A DNA stretch of 64,000 bases from Parus major. Lineage: Eukaryota > Chordata > Aves > Passeriformes > Paridae. The position numbers were made by a program, and so were the translations under genes. Location: NCBI RefSeq assembly GCF_001522545.3, contig NC_031770.1:26255134-26319133 (forward strand), read 5' to 3'. Below, one piece after another: positions 1 through 12,800 of the stretch. A model generated the notes under the pieces. It saw nothing but the letters and a program-made list of their open reading frames with translations. It was not told where the DNA came from and did not search any database. The first letter of the stretch is position 1. Each line of letters starts with the position of its first letter.

Positions 1-3000
1 CTTTAAATCTAGATACACCACAGGCATTTTGATTCAGGCTTGCTAACAGAAATGTTTGGTTTTGGGTTTTTTTTATCCATTTTTGGTTTTCCTTAATGTA
101 TACATCAGTATTTTTGTTGATCCCTATTAAAGGTGCTTGTTAACAGCAAAATTTTGTTGTACATGTTGAACTGAGTGTGGTTTAAATAAAAAAAAAACTA
201 GGTTTGCACTTTTAATGACCCAAACTTTCATTCATCATAGAATTCTGTGCTTAATCTGTTCTAGGATCTCTGCCATAATCTTATCGCTTTAATTATAGTC
301 CCCAGAAATGCAAAAAATGTTATATAACTCTTTCTAAACTTGTTTGGACTTCTTATAGACATGCTTATGTAGCAGGAAAAACATTATGCAGTTCAACTGT
401 GGCATCAGGGAAAAGTCATGCAAGCAACAATTAGGATCTGATTTTCTAAAAGGAAACTTGCAGAGATACTCTGTTAACAACAAATACACAAAGAATAGTT
501 TCAGTATAGTTCTCTGAAAAATACAGACTTCCAGCAACTGGAGTTGAGTAAATTTCACTTTGTCAAATTGAAGTTATTATAAACTTTTTGTTTTTTTCTT
601 ATGTGGTCAGGGTCTAACAGAGAAACGTGTGTGCCATAAAACGATTTGCATCATTCTCTATCTGTAATTTAGAAAATTGTCAGTTCACTGTTTTCCTATA
701 GAGCTAAAAAACATTTGAGTTTATGCATGTTGTAAAAATCTATGTGTGCAGGTGTTACTCAGCTAGAGGCAGAATTGCTTTCTTTCTTTTCACACTGTAA
801 AGGGTGTTTGAATTTCCTTTTTTGGGATCCCTGAAAGAAAGAAAAGTTTGTCATTAATGTTGTCATAATGCAAAAGGCAAGAAAAATAGGAGGAACTGTT
901 CTTTATTTTTAACAAATTCTTCTTGTGTGCGTATTAAAGGTCTATAAGGACACTTTTGTAAGAACTACTGCCCTTTGGAATTGTTCATTAACACTATTTG
1001 TAAGTTCCCTTGTTGATTAGCATGTTTTTTCTGTCTTCAGACTCAACTTTATTTTAAATCTGTATTATTTTAATACTTTGGGGTTTTTTTTAATGTGATC
1101 AGATATAAAATCATAGCAAAATTTAGGCTTAGAAGGAGCTGTTTCACCCATCTTGCATTCATGTGCAGAACACACACAAGCACATATACACTGAAAAGCA
1201 GTGACTGGTCAGCTTGATCTGTCTGCCCAGAGCCACAAAATCTCTCGCTTTGATAGCACCAGCAAATCATAATGTGGGAATAAGTCAGGGCATTTGCAAA
1301 ACTCTTTTGTTGGGAGCATAATAAAAACAGGTTGGCCTTAAGAGGTATGTTAAAGTCTTCTAAGAAATCCCATCATGTATCAGAAACATGCCTGCTGCTG
1401 AATAATTTCACATAAATGGTACCTGTAGATATTTGTGTTAACAGAAATATCACAGACAAGAGTGTCAAAATGAAACACATGTATAAGCATTTTTACTGGT
1501 GTTCAGGCCATCAGAACTATTGAAAAATATGGCATGTGTTGGACCAGATCAGTTATTCTTGCCGAATAACACATGTGTTTTACAACCTGAGAAGTAGTCT
1601 GGACTTGAAAGAATCTAAATGTCAGAGCTGCCATTAAGCCACCACACTGTCACATTAATCTGTAACTCTTGTAAAATATATTATGTGAATATGAACTCCG
1701 CATTTATAATGTACAGGACACAAAACTTGTTGATATTTAGGAACAGCCTCCTTGAATGGGTATATTGGTTATTTTAGTAGATATCCAGACTTCCAGTCCT
1801 TGTGTGTTTCATCTTTGAAGTTTCTGGATTATAGTCAAGAATAATCTGGGCATTTTGAGGGGTATGTCACGTTTTCATTTTGATAATGGAAACTGCTTGT
1901 GTAACTTCGTAACTTTGATGGTTGCTACATCAGAGTTTTATTGAAGATCACAGTAACAGAAAACCATTGTTTTATTTCCCCTTTATGAGAGCTTTAAAAG
2001 TCACCCACGTGTAATTAGTGATAGTGAACTGCAGTGCAAGTCACATTCCTGTATCACCAACAGAAGCTGCCACAGGAGCCCAGGAGCTTTCAGATTTCTT
2101 TTCCTGGGGACCTTCCTGGCCAGTTCTCCAACCGTGCTCCAGATTGTAGTCCTTTTTCCACTAGTGATTGGTGCCCATCTGGGAAAAGGCTCCATTCAAA
2201 CTGTAAAATCCTGACTGTACAGTTGGCAGTCTCCTCTGAAATAGATTTTTAAGAACTTTGTTGGACAAGGACTGTCAGGAGTTTGGCTCCTGCTTTCAGG
2301 CTGCAAAAATCATCTTCATTTATTTTTAGAATGTATGTACATTTTATCTTCTCATACCAGGACTATTTCTTAATGGGCAATATTTCAGTATCTTTCTACT
2401 CTCTTAGTTTTGTTTTGGCTTGTAATATGTAGGAGTAACATGTAGTAACAATATTTGGGGAGAACACTGAGAAGTTCGAATTTCTAGCCAGCGGTTGTAT
2501 CTGAATTACAGAAGTGGAGAGAGTGACTTCTGGGCCCTTCAAAGCTGCCAGAGCACTCATTTTGGTACCCTCCAGCCCTCTTCTTCCTTCTATTTTTGAT
2601 CCACATAAAATAAATGTTGGCAAGGTATCCAAGAATCCAGGGGGCCAGGGGTGGGGGGCAGTCTCCCTGAGTATCTCCTTACATGGCACTTATCGTAATA
2701 GTGCTTGTGCTAAACATTCCTCTTCTATGATGCAGCATCCTGATATTTAGTTGCCTTTTATTTCTCAGAAAAAATTTTTGTAACACTTTGAAATTGCTGA
2801 AAACTCTAATTTTTTCTGCTGCAACAAGTTTAAAGAGAAAGGGATTCCAGCAGAGAATAGCTTCTAGAAACTATGCTGGCATACAAAGTATCTTCTTATA
2901 TAAGAAGTCCGATCTTGAGCTTATTTTTTTCTTCCTCCCTTTTCTGCATAGCTTCTTTTCTGTGCTAGTGAAGGCCTTTGTTATAGCAATAGCCCAGCTG

Positions 3001-6000
3001 GATGCTACTTCCTCTGCTTAAGTGAAGTTCAAGAAACCAGCTGCTGCTTAAAAGAAAACTGCTTATTGTTAAGTTCCCCTTCTTCCCCCTGCCAAGGTTA
3101 AACATGTCCCTTCTCCGTCAGCACCTCCAGTGTAATGTGTCCCCAGATATTGGTGGGCACGCCTTCAAGGACTATAAACTAGTCCCTACCAAGCTACCTG
3201 CTGACAAGGCAAAATGATAGATAACAGCTTTTAAAGTTGACTTAATGTTAGCCAGCCACACCAAGATCAGTTTCCCTTCGTTTTGAGGTTTTTTTCCTAT
3301 CCCCAGAGCAGTGAAATTCAGGCACTGAGGACATTTAGGAAGATATTAATTTTAGTTTTCTTACTCTTGCCTGATTCTCTTCATTACTACTGTAATGAGC
3401 AATATTTTTCCTTCTTCCATATAAGCCTCTGAAGATTCTATATAAAATACTGTACTTTAAAATTTTTAATATGAGATTTTCATGATAGTTCCAAATAAGA
3501 TTTTAGTTCTGTGATTCACCCACACATACATCCAGTAGGAAATGATTTGCAAATACATTAATAGCTTCCTCCTTTTTTCAAGCAGCTACTTTCAAAGCAG
3601 CTGATCACTAAAGGCTTTAAATGCTTAGCTTAAAAAGATGAACTCTATAACCTTTTTCAAAAGTGTATTGTGCAACACGGAGATAAAGTCACACAGCCAA
3701 ACACAAGTTTAGGAAAATTCACTGCTGTACTGAGATTTCCTGTAAAATTCAGCTTTCTGAGTTTGAGTATGGTGCATTCCCTAATTCCATTATTATGTGC
3801 ATTTTTATCCCAGGCCATTGCTGTGGTAAAAGAGGAGGTCCCTTTCTCAGTGATAATCAGTGCAATACCTTGTTTAGGATACTTTCTCTAAAAATCAGTA
3901 ATTTACATTATTTCTTTGAGTTTTCCTGTATTAATAAATTTGGGTTCAGAAGAAAATTTAGTCATCATATAAATAAAAACTAACAAGCTTAAGTCTAAAG
4001 AGGCAGATCAGGGTATAAAAACATCCCTAAATCTGGAATTTCTTGGATTTTGAATCTTTGACTGCTTCTTGTAATGCTCTTTTCCTTATTCTTGTGTGGA
4101 TTTTTTATCTATAAGGGATGCATGCCCTTTTTTATGCATATGTATATTCACATATGCATACAAATTGATGGGAAATCAAGCTCAGTGTTTCAGCCCTGAA
4201 TCCAGCTTTTACTGTTACATGCAATTTTACTTACTTCAAGGAGGTACATAATGTGGCCCTGGTTTTATCTGCTTCTTGTCTTTAGGTAGTTTCACATATA
4301 TATACTGTTTGTAGAGCTATTCTTCTGCTTACCTTGACTGAATTTGCTAAATCTGTTGCAAGTCTCCGGTAAAGTAAAGTCTGCAGCAATATCTGAAGCC
4401 TACCATAAATTTCTTTATCAGAGTGATTTCAGTAATGTATGTGCTGTTGTGTGATTAATGGCTCATGATTAGATGACAGAAGAGTTTAAGTGTTATTGTC
4501 GCATCTTATTCACATCATCGCATCTATTCAGAGACAAGGGAACTGAGGGTAGAATTAGAGGTTTTTCCCAGATCTTTTAATTGTTTGTTTCCAATTGATA
4601 ATGGAATGAATACATATATTTTCTATAATATTCATGTGTTGTTTCATTATATCCACCATTCTGTGTGTTTTCAAGAGAAACATCATTCTGGGTGTTTTCA
4701 TAGTTAATAGTATGTAACATGAGAAACTTGTGTGGAGCAGGGCTTGCTGTAAATTTGTAGCACACATACTTCACAGTATTATTTGCAGTCCTGGCATTTA
4801 TCTTGGGTTTGTATCTTCTCCTGATGACACTGTTTCTAAATTCATATCTCTCCTAGAGAATCAAACAGGACCTCCTTTGTATCTCCCATGGAATCCTGAG
4901 AATGCTGTCTAAACTGTTAGTTTATCTGTAGAAACCAAAAACTTCTCTGGTGTTCCCACCTGGAGAGTGGCAGATAGAGTGCAGAGCCATTTAATGTGCA
5001 TCTCTGTTGCACTGTCATTGAAAGGAAAGGGGAGTGAAGCTACATTTATTAAGTCTTTCTGATATTCCTCAAAGGCAAAAAACACCAAGCCATGTCCAAC
5101 AATATGTTAATTTTGAAAGCACTGTGTTTGAATGTAGCTGATCTGATTTTCTTAAAATATTTCTGGAGCTGAATATAAGCTGTAGTTGAAGATTTTTAAA
5201 ACTTGGTCTCTTAAAGCCAAGTTCTTAAAAAATAGCTAAGCAAATTCACAAATTATTAAAAAGTTATGAAAATTCCAGTGTTTGAATCCAGCATGACAGA
5301 AATTTAAGTATTATTTTATATAACTGGCAGTTATTTTATACAGAAGGTTTTGACAGATTAATGTTGCATCATAGCATTGATAATTTGAAGTCAGATGTCC
5401 AAACAAGGCAAATCCAGGTGCAAATTCATCAGTACCCATCACCTTGATGCTGTGTTCAGTGATAAAATACGTGGATGGTGAAAGTGTTGGATGTTATTTT
5501 TTTATCCATTCCCCAGACTATTGCAAAAATGGGAAAAAAAAAATCTGTGAAGAACTGTGAAACTCAGTAAGAAAGAAATTGTTAAAAAAAAAAGTTTCCT
5601 GTGATGTATTATCTCAGAGATGAATAGTTCTCAAAACTTATCTACTCAACCCTCCAGAAGAGAGCCAGTACAGTGACTGTGTCATGAACACTTGCAGAAA
5701 TAAGAGAGGTTGGCTTTGCAAGGAAAATTTAAAGAAAAACAAATCCCAATTTTCTATTTAAATCCAAAATCACACTTGAAATACAGTCAGCTCAGTTAAG
5801 TGATGGACAGCTATTCACAAATAGAAGGTATCAAGGAAATAGTTTCCAATTTCCAGAATGTTGTATAAAGCATGAGCTTGAAATATTGAAATATAGTTCA
5901 AATGTTTTTTGATAATGTGCTCACTGCAGGAACTAAGCCCGAGAAATCAAATAGTGAACTCCTCTGGCTTTCATCTGTGAGATAGGAATGAAGGATATAA

Positions 6001-7005
6001 CTTCTTAGGGAAAATATTAGCCTGATTTTCCATATGGAAGAAATGCTGGTTCACCTTGTCATGGTGTTGCAAAGCACTTGGTGGCTTAATGAGAACTACT
6101 CAGAGAATGAGTGACACTTTGGGGCTGCATACCCAAATATATGATTCTTGAAGCCTACTGAAAAGAAAAGCAGCAATCCGGATAACATTACGCTTAAATT
6201 TGTTTGCTTTTCTTATTTCTGCAGTTTAAGCTGGTGGTGATAGGATGTGTTGTCTCACCAATATATGTAGTATCTCTTGAACCTTATATATTAGTTTTCC
6301 TCTGCTACACGGAAGTAATTCTCTCTTCACAAATAAATCAATAGTGCCAAGTCTGACAGTATAACTAGTGAAATTTCGTGGATCTGGAAAATATTGTTCT
6401 GCAAATTTATTCCTCAGCTACTTTTCTTCTTCACCCCCTCTTCATCATTCCAAGGAGATGACAAAGGGTCAGCCTCAAAATGTAACTCTGCTTGGAGAGT
6501 AAAGCTGTTACTGTCTGTAGCTCTCCCCAGATAAATAACACCACAAGGTTATCATTCTTTCAGCAACTGAACTATCATTTTGTACCAGGAAAAAGAATTT
6601 ATAGAAGAATCACCTAGTGTTCTCCTAGCTGAGCAAATACTTAGTAGGTATAACTTTATGATTGATCATATGAATCTCAGTAAAGTGTCATAGAATTAGA
6701 AGAAATTGAATGTGGTATGAGGAAAAAAACGAAAACAAATGTTGCATTGTCAGAATGCTTAGTTTCAACTTATTGTTTCTAGTCTTGCTGGGTTTACACT
6801 TTTTTTGTAATTTTGTTTTTTTGAACAAAGGTTTTCTTTCTCTTTTGGATTCAATGATGGTGAAAGGCTTTTAGAGCTTTGTAAAGTTTTAAACAGGTAG
6901 AAAAAACAAGGATTGATTGATTTAGTATAGAATAGAAATGTTCTCATTCTCTATCCCAAGAACAAACCATGTCAGAGTATCAGAGTATTTTCTCTGTCTA
7001 GTTAG

Positions 7006-7041
<36 letters not shown>

Positions 7042-7052
7042 ATAAAAAAAAA

Positions 7053-7131
7053 GTTATGGGAACTGACAATGGTAAAATAAGAGACTTTTAGGCTTCAGGC
7101 ATTTGCTTGAGCCTGTGTGAAGCTAGTTCTC
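7053..7131 (+). repeat. First copy of a 79-bp duplication, start of an LTR, ends at a gap
   Basis: These 79 bases begin GTTATGGGAACTGAC and are identical to 7194-7272. They are cut off by the 17-N gap. The stretch is preceded by A-runs at 7009-7038 and 7044-7052. It is either an unmerged contig overlap or the start of a 5' LTR whose remainder is hidden by the gap. Confidence 0.9.
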
Positions 7132-7148
7132 NNNNNNNNNNNNNNNNN
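7132..7148. other. Assembly gap (17 N)
   Basis: A run of 17 N lies inside a duplicated LTR start. The short nominal length cannot be trusted, because identical sequence lies on both sides of it. Confidence 0.99.
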
Positions 7149-7164
7149 AAGATTTGCATTTACC

Positions 7165-7193
<29 letters not shown>

Positions 7194-7196
<3 letters not shown>

Positions 7197-7555
7197 ATGG
7201 GAACTGACAATGGTAAAATAAGAGACTTTTAGGCTTCAGGCATTTGCTTGAGCCTGTGTGAAGCTAGTTCTCACTCTGGCCTGAGAAATCATAAGGAAGA
7301 GTCCAAACAGTCCCTGGAGAAGGAAAACAGCCTTTGCAGGTGTTGTTTGTACCCTTGTTGTTTACTTGCAAGAAACAGTCAATGGGTGTTGTTCCTAATT
7401 GTCCAATAATAATGATGTGTTGGTTTAATGACCAATGAGCATTTTACCTCTTGGACCTGTCCATAAAAAAAGATCTGGAATAATAAAACTTGCTCTCTTG
7501 TGCAACGCAGCTAAGAGAGTGTGTCATGCTTCGCTGTTCCTAATACAGTGCGACA
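7194..7555 (+). mobile_element. Endogenous retrovirus LTR, about 362 bp, + orientation
   Basis: The element runs from GTTATGGGAACTGAC to a CGACA end. It has a TATA-like CCATAAAAAA at 7461-7470, AATAAA at 7482-7487, and a U5-like tail that resembles passerine LTRs I know (from memory). It is preceded by 29 A (7165-7193). I see no clear target-site duplication: the right flank reads ATTTAT and the left flank is A-rich. It shares blocks with the LTR at 45305-45683 (GCAGGTGTTGTT, a CTTGCA run, and the CGACA end), so both belong to one family. No retroviral coding sequence follows. It could be a solo LTR or a 3' LTR. Confidence 0.75.
7461..7487 (+). promoter_or_regulatory. LTR core: TATA-like box and AATAAA signal
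   Basis: CCATAAAAAA (7461-7470) is followed 12 bases later by AATAAA (7482-7487), the compact promoter/poly(A) arrangement of short avian LTRs. Both are in the sense orientation of PRKCE. Activity is inferred only. Confidence 0.5.
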
Positions 7556-10500
7556 ATTTATTATCTTGTGTAACAGCTTTGCTCCCAGTCCTCATCAAAG
7601 TAATAAAGTTGCAACCAGTAATGACAACAGAAAAAATAATTTTCTTAACCCTCAAAGGAAGTTTCAATTTATGTATTGTATAAAGGCTTGAGTCAGTATT
7701 TTGTCCTATTCAGCTTATTGTTTGCACACAGACAATAGTATCAATAGTATCAATACAGCAGTTCACTTCTTCAGTATCCAGTGCTATTAAACTGCTTCAT
7801 GACAGGTCCATGTAATCACAAATCCATTGATTCAAGAGAGTTTTTTTCAAGACTTGCTTATACCAGTGAATAGGTTAATTTTTTATATGAGATCATATTA
7901 CTAAAAGCTTGCCAAGAACTTAATACCAGGTTGAGGTTAGATTTGTAGAAACTTACTCCATCTTGTGACCTCAATTTACTTAAACTTGCATGTTTTCAAC
8001 TCTGGTAAGACATAAATAAACCAGCACTGGAACACTACACAAGCCGCAGAGAGCACAGTGCAACTCGGGACACTTCCATGGCCACCTCTTTTGGAAGGTT
8101 ACGCGTCTTGTCCCTCCAGTAAGCCAAGATCCCTGGCAAAAGTCTAGAAGCTTATTGTGTTGTGATGGAAGGAAACATTTGGAAGCAACCAATACACTGT
8201 CCAGGATGTTAAACATTTTTTTTGATGAAACAAGACTAAATTTAAGTAAAGTAAAAGGGCTAACTTCTCAGCCTCACCAGGGAAAAAGTAGTAAGGCTTG
8301 CTTTGCTGGCTGACAGAGTTTAGCAAAAATGATTACTTAAATCAGGTTCAACCTGTCTCACTCTGCTTAAGCATCATATCCTCTAGCTTCTGTATAATTA
8401 TAATTAAGTGGCTTTTTTTTTCTTTTTTTTTTTTCCCCCATCATTTTGTAACAGTAAGCCTAAATGGCATCTTCCTAGGTTTGGTTTTATTTCCATGCTG
8501 TAGTAGAATCTCATGTGACAGACCTGAGGAAGTGTTTTTCTTGCTGTGAAGACGCTGTTTTGAGGCCTTAGAAGGAGCAGGATGAAGAATAACACACTCC
8601 TGCAATCACCAGGTGGTGAATGGACCCTTGGTGATTTTTGCCAGACTGCCTTTAGGGCTCTTGGGGAAACCTTTGATATTACACTTAGACTCTTTTTCTG
8701 GCAGGCTGGATTTAACTAAAGTTTGGTGGCTGGAAAAGTAGGGCATCTGTTTTCAGTCGCTTGTAGAGCATTATATTGTTGACACACAGTCAAACTGCTT
8801 TGCAGTTTTTATGGTTTATCGATGCGGCGTTTGTGGAATTTAAAGTTTAAAATGTTTAGTAAAAGCCGTTGTTTTGTCACTATTGTCTTGGTAAGAATAA
8901 GACCGCTGTCTTACCAATAAGGAGGATATATAAAGTGCAAGAGAAGCTATTTATGTTGACTCTGATTCCTTGGTAACTTACACTGAAGTGGAAATTCACA
9001 CCTGTGGTGCACTGATTTGAAAAATGAAAAGCCTAAAAATGGTTCTACAGTAGTAGTAAATTTCTTATTAAACTTCTAGCTAGACAGGACATAAAAATGG
9101 TGCTTAAAGTGACTCTCAAGTAAAGGACTTATTTCCTGCTTTGGGTGGAGGGACCATCCTCATTCTGAAGGTAACTTTGCTGCAAAGGGCATCTTATAAC
9201 TCAGCTTGCCAGACAGGGAGGACTTTCTCTGCTGCTGTGCTCTTGAAGTACTTAAAAAATCTCTTCATATTCTGTAGAATTCCAGCATTAATGCAACATG
9301 TAAACCACTACATACATACCCTCAGAAAATGCATGTCCCTAACCGCTGTCTGTGCACTTGCTCCCAGACTTGTTTCACACTGTTAACATGACCAGAGTGA
9401 TTGGATCAGAAAGCACTTTGAAGCTACCAAAGCAAAATCATCCTAAAAAATAACTTGTTGAATAGTTATGGAGATCTGTTCCTAGCTAAGTAATAGCTAG
9501 AAATAGATCCTTCTAGAAGCAGGGTAGTAAACATTGAGAGGAGAAAAAAAAGAGATGGAAAGCTAGGAGTTTTCTTTCTTACTCTGGCATTGTGTTTTTG
9601 TTTTGCTTTTGAAACTCCAGCAGCTGAAACAATTTTGCTGTTTTATTCCTGTAGATATAGAAATATGCTTTGTTTGGCTTTAAAGTTAGAATGAAAAAGT
9701 CAAAAGAAGCCAAATTTATGTGGGAATGGAAGCATTTTTTGTGAGTCAGTGTCAACTTTTTTTTCATTGAATGATAAGGAGCTAAAGGTGATCCCATGTT
9801 GGAAAAGTATAAAGCATGTATTTCAAAAAATACTTCAGAAACAAAGGTGGTTTTGCTTGCTTTTTTTTTTTTTTCCCATTACTTTAGACTATTCCTGTCA
9901 TTTTCAGTTTCAAGTGTTCTCTTAGGAGGATAATCTTGTACAATCCTAATGTTCCAGTGCATCATATGAATCTGTAAAATTCCCATTCAGCAGTTGAATC
10001 TATTCAAATTGTGTTTTCAATCGGTGAGGGGTCTATGAATCTATCTGATTGGAAGCTTGAAACAATGAGTTTTATTCACAGCACGATATTCTAAAAGAGT
10101 TCATTTTTTTTTTTAATTACCCCACTATGTTCTTGAAAGAACGGGCTTTTAATGAAAGCTTGTGCTTGATCAGTGGAGTTTTTTTTCACTGTTTTGACAT
10201 TTGGTCTGAATTGTTGCACATTAGCAGATATCACAGTTCATTGATAGATGGAGAGAAAAAGGCTTTTAAGTTCTTTTACAGGTTTGAAGGCTTGATACAT
10301 ACAACTCCTATTCATTCTTTTCTTTTTAATATTTTCACATATTGATATTAGTTCATGAATCCTAAATGAACAATGTTCAGAGCCTGAAAGCCCAAAACAA
10401 GATAATCTTCAGTCTTTTTTCCAGAATAAACATGACCCTTACATTTTAGGCTGTTGTTCTTCTTTCAAGCTGCTGCAATCATGATTTGAATACTTCTTCA

Positions 10501-12519
10501 GATCCTAGTAAAACAATTGTTATATTAATATAGTTACTCTTCTGGTACATTGTTCCCTTGGCAGGATAATGATAATTTTTCTGATTTCATTTTCTGAACA
10601 TCTTTGTATATGTATATAAATCACTTTTTTTTTTTTTTTGCAACCTGTGAGAATAAAAACTGTCCTACCAAGTGGTCTAATACATTTTGTTGCCATTGAT
10701 GCAATGCAATAAAAGAGGTTATTTAAAGGGGGCATGGAAGTGCTGCTCTCTGCAGTCTATTCCCTTCATACTCTAGCAGCATACAGAGTTATAGAAGGAT
10801 GTTAAAATGGGCTATTCCACCTTATCCCTTTTAGTACCTGCTTACATATCCGTTGTCCATAAATGTTTCTAATTCATATTTGCAGTAGCTGGTACAGTCT
10901 GCCTCCACAGCTCCAGCAGCAAACTCCTATGATGAAACACATTTTTTAGCCATTTTACTGCTTGACAGTGTACCAGTTCTAATATTGCAGGATTTGATAA
11001 ATAGCAGTTCCACATTCATCTCACCATCTTCATGATGGTTATAATCTCACTCATATTGTTACACTCCTTTGTGCAATGGACAAGGTTTCTTCTCTAGGAG
11101 TCCTGCACACATTACTGCAACTTCACTTTAGAGTGAACTGGAGTTTATATGATACAAGTTTACATTTCATTTTTTTGAGATGAATAAGTAAAAAGTAGTT
11201 TTGACAGTACTTTCATGCTATTGTTTACTGAAATTGTTGAGCAGGGTATGTTTGTAAACTTCATGGATCATAGACAGTTTCTGAAATTAATTTGTCCCAT
11301 CTGTTTGGTTGCATTCTCTGCTTCTAATGGCATCAGATGGTTGAAAATTTTGCGATGGTAGAAATAGCAAGAGTCTAGTGTAAACTGAATATTTCCACCT
11401 TGTAATTTCTCTCTGATATTTGAAGCATGTTATATCTTCTCTTTAACCTGGAATGAAACTTTTCTGACTTGGATCCATTCTGTCATCTCTTTAAGCATTT
11501 TTCAAAAACCTCTTTCCTTCTAGATTTACAGAAGTGGTACCACTTCAGCTATTTCAGTAAATGTCAAAATAGGAACTTTACTGCATTCATGCACATACAC
11601 ATTCCTTTTTCACTTTATCTTATAGTACAACACATTCTGAAAATTCCTTATGTCTTTGTTTTTTATGGGCATTCTGCAGTGAAGTAAACTGCCAGGCTAT
11701 TCTGTAATCATCTTTGATGTTGCAATAAATGCTGTGTTCTTTAAAGAATTTTAACCTTTAACTAGCTAAAAAACAAATATAAGTAGTTGTTTTCTGGATA
11801 CTTTAAAAATACTATAGACACAGTAAATAAGTTGAAGTCTGTGTTTGCTTTGTATCAAAAGACTTTTCCTCCAAAGGAAGATAGAAATTCATTGAGCAGC
11901 TAAGAAAGCTCACTCAGTTTGGAGACTTCATCAATAAAATAAATATATATTCAAAAGTTGCAATCATTTCCACAAACAAGCATGTGTTTACAGGACTGAT
12001 GTTTTCAGTTAACTATTCTTCTGTATGCACTGAAGTTGCCCATTGAATATATGCAATCCAAAGCCTCCATACATACACTGATCCAAGTAGCAGGTGCAAA
12101 TCTGATCTCACAAAAGCTTTGCCCAAATCAGAGGTCAGTGATTGTTGGTGGTGTCCTTGTGGCATCCCTTACTGCACATGTCCCTCTCTGCTCTTTGCTT
12201 CAGGGGAAACTTGCTGATCTATTTTTAAAGCTAGTAACATTTTACTGTGTCTTAGGGGGTGATCAGCCTTACTCAATCCAGACCAAAGTTCTCATCTGTA
12301 ACCTCAAAGGGACTTGCCGTCTGTACAATAATCTATCTATCTAGTAGCAGTTTGGCTAGTGCAGAGGACCATCTGTGCTTCAGAGAGAAAATCTACCTGT
12401 ACTTGAAATTCCTGGCCATCACATTAATTGCCTTATTTTGAGTGTATAAATTTCATCAGCCTTGGTTTAAACTTGTTCATACCTTTGGAAACAACAGACT
12501 GTCAGTGGAAGTAAGAGCT

Positions 12520-12800
12520 AGCCTGAGCACTGGGGTCTGAATGACCCAGCACAGGCCACTCTCACCACCTAGCTACAGCTACACCACCAGACGTGACAAG
12601 CAGAGCTGTCTGTTGGTCAGGGTGTCCACTGACAGCACCCAGCAGGGTGGGGGGATGAAACAGGGCCAGGGTTCACAGAGCCAGGGCCAGAGGTGCACGC
12701 CTACAGCCCTGGGCTGGTCCAAAGTGTTAAGGGGATGTCCTTTCCCAGGGAGGACTGGACAGGGCCACTGGGGCCTGGCAATGCCCTCAGGGACCTGAAC
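12520..12800. other. GC-richer intronic patch
   Basis: This is a stretch of about 280 bases that is clearly richer in G and C than its AT-rich surroundings. It has repeated CAGGGCCAGGG-like words (around 12660-12692) and a run of G (12650-12654). I recognise no gene or repeat family. It may be an old degraded insertion or a regulatory patch. Confidence 0.35.

Noticed and set aside
12036..12344. 102-codon + strand open frame
   Set aside because: There are no motifs or exon-like boundaries, and it lies in AT-rich intron. It is consistent with chance.
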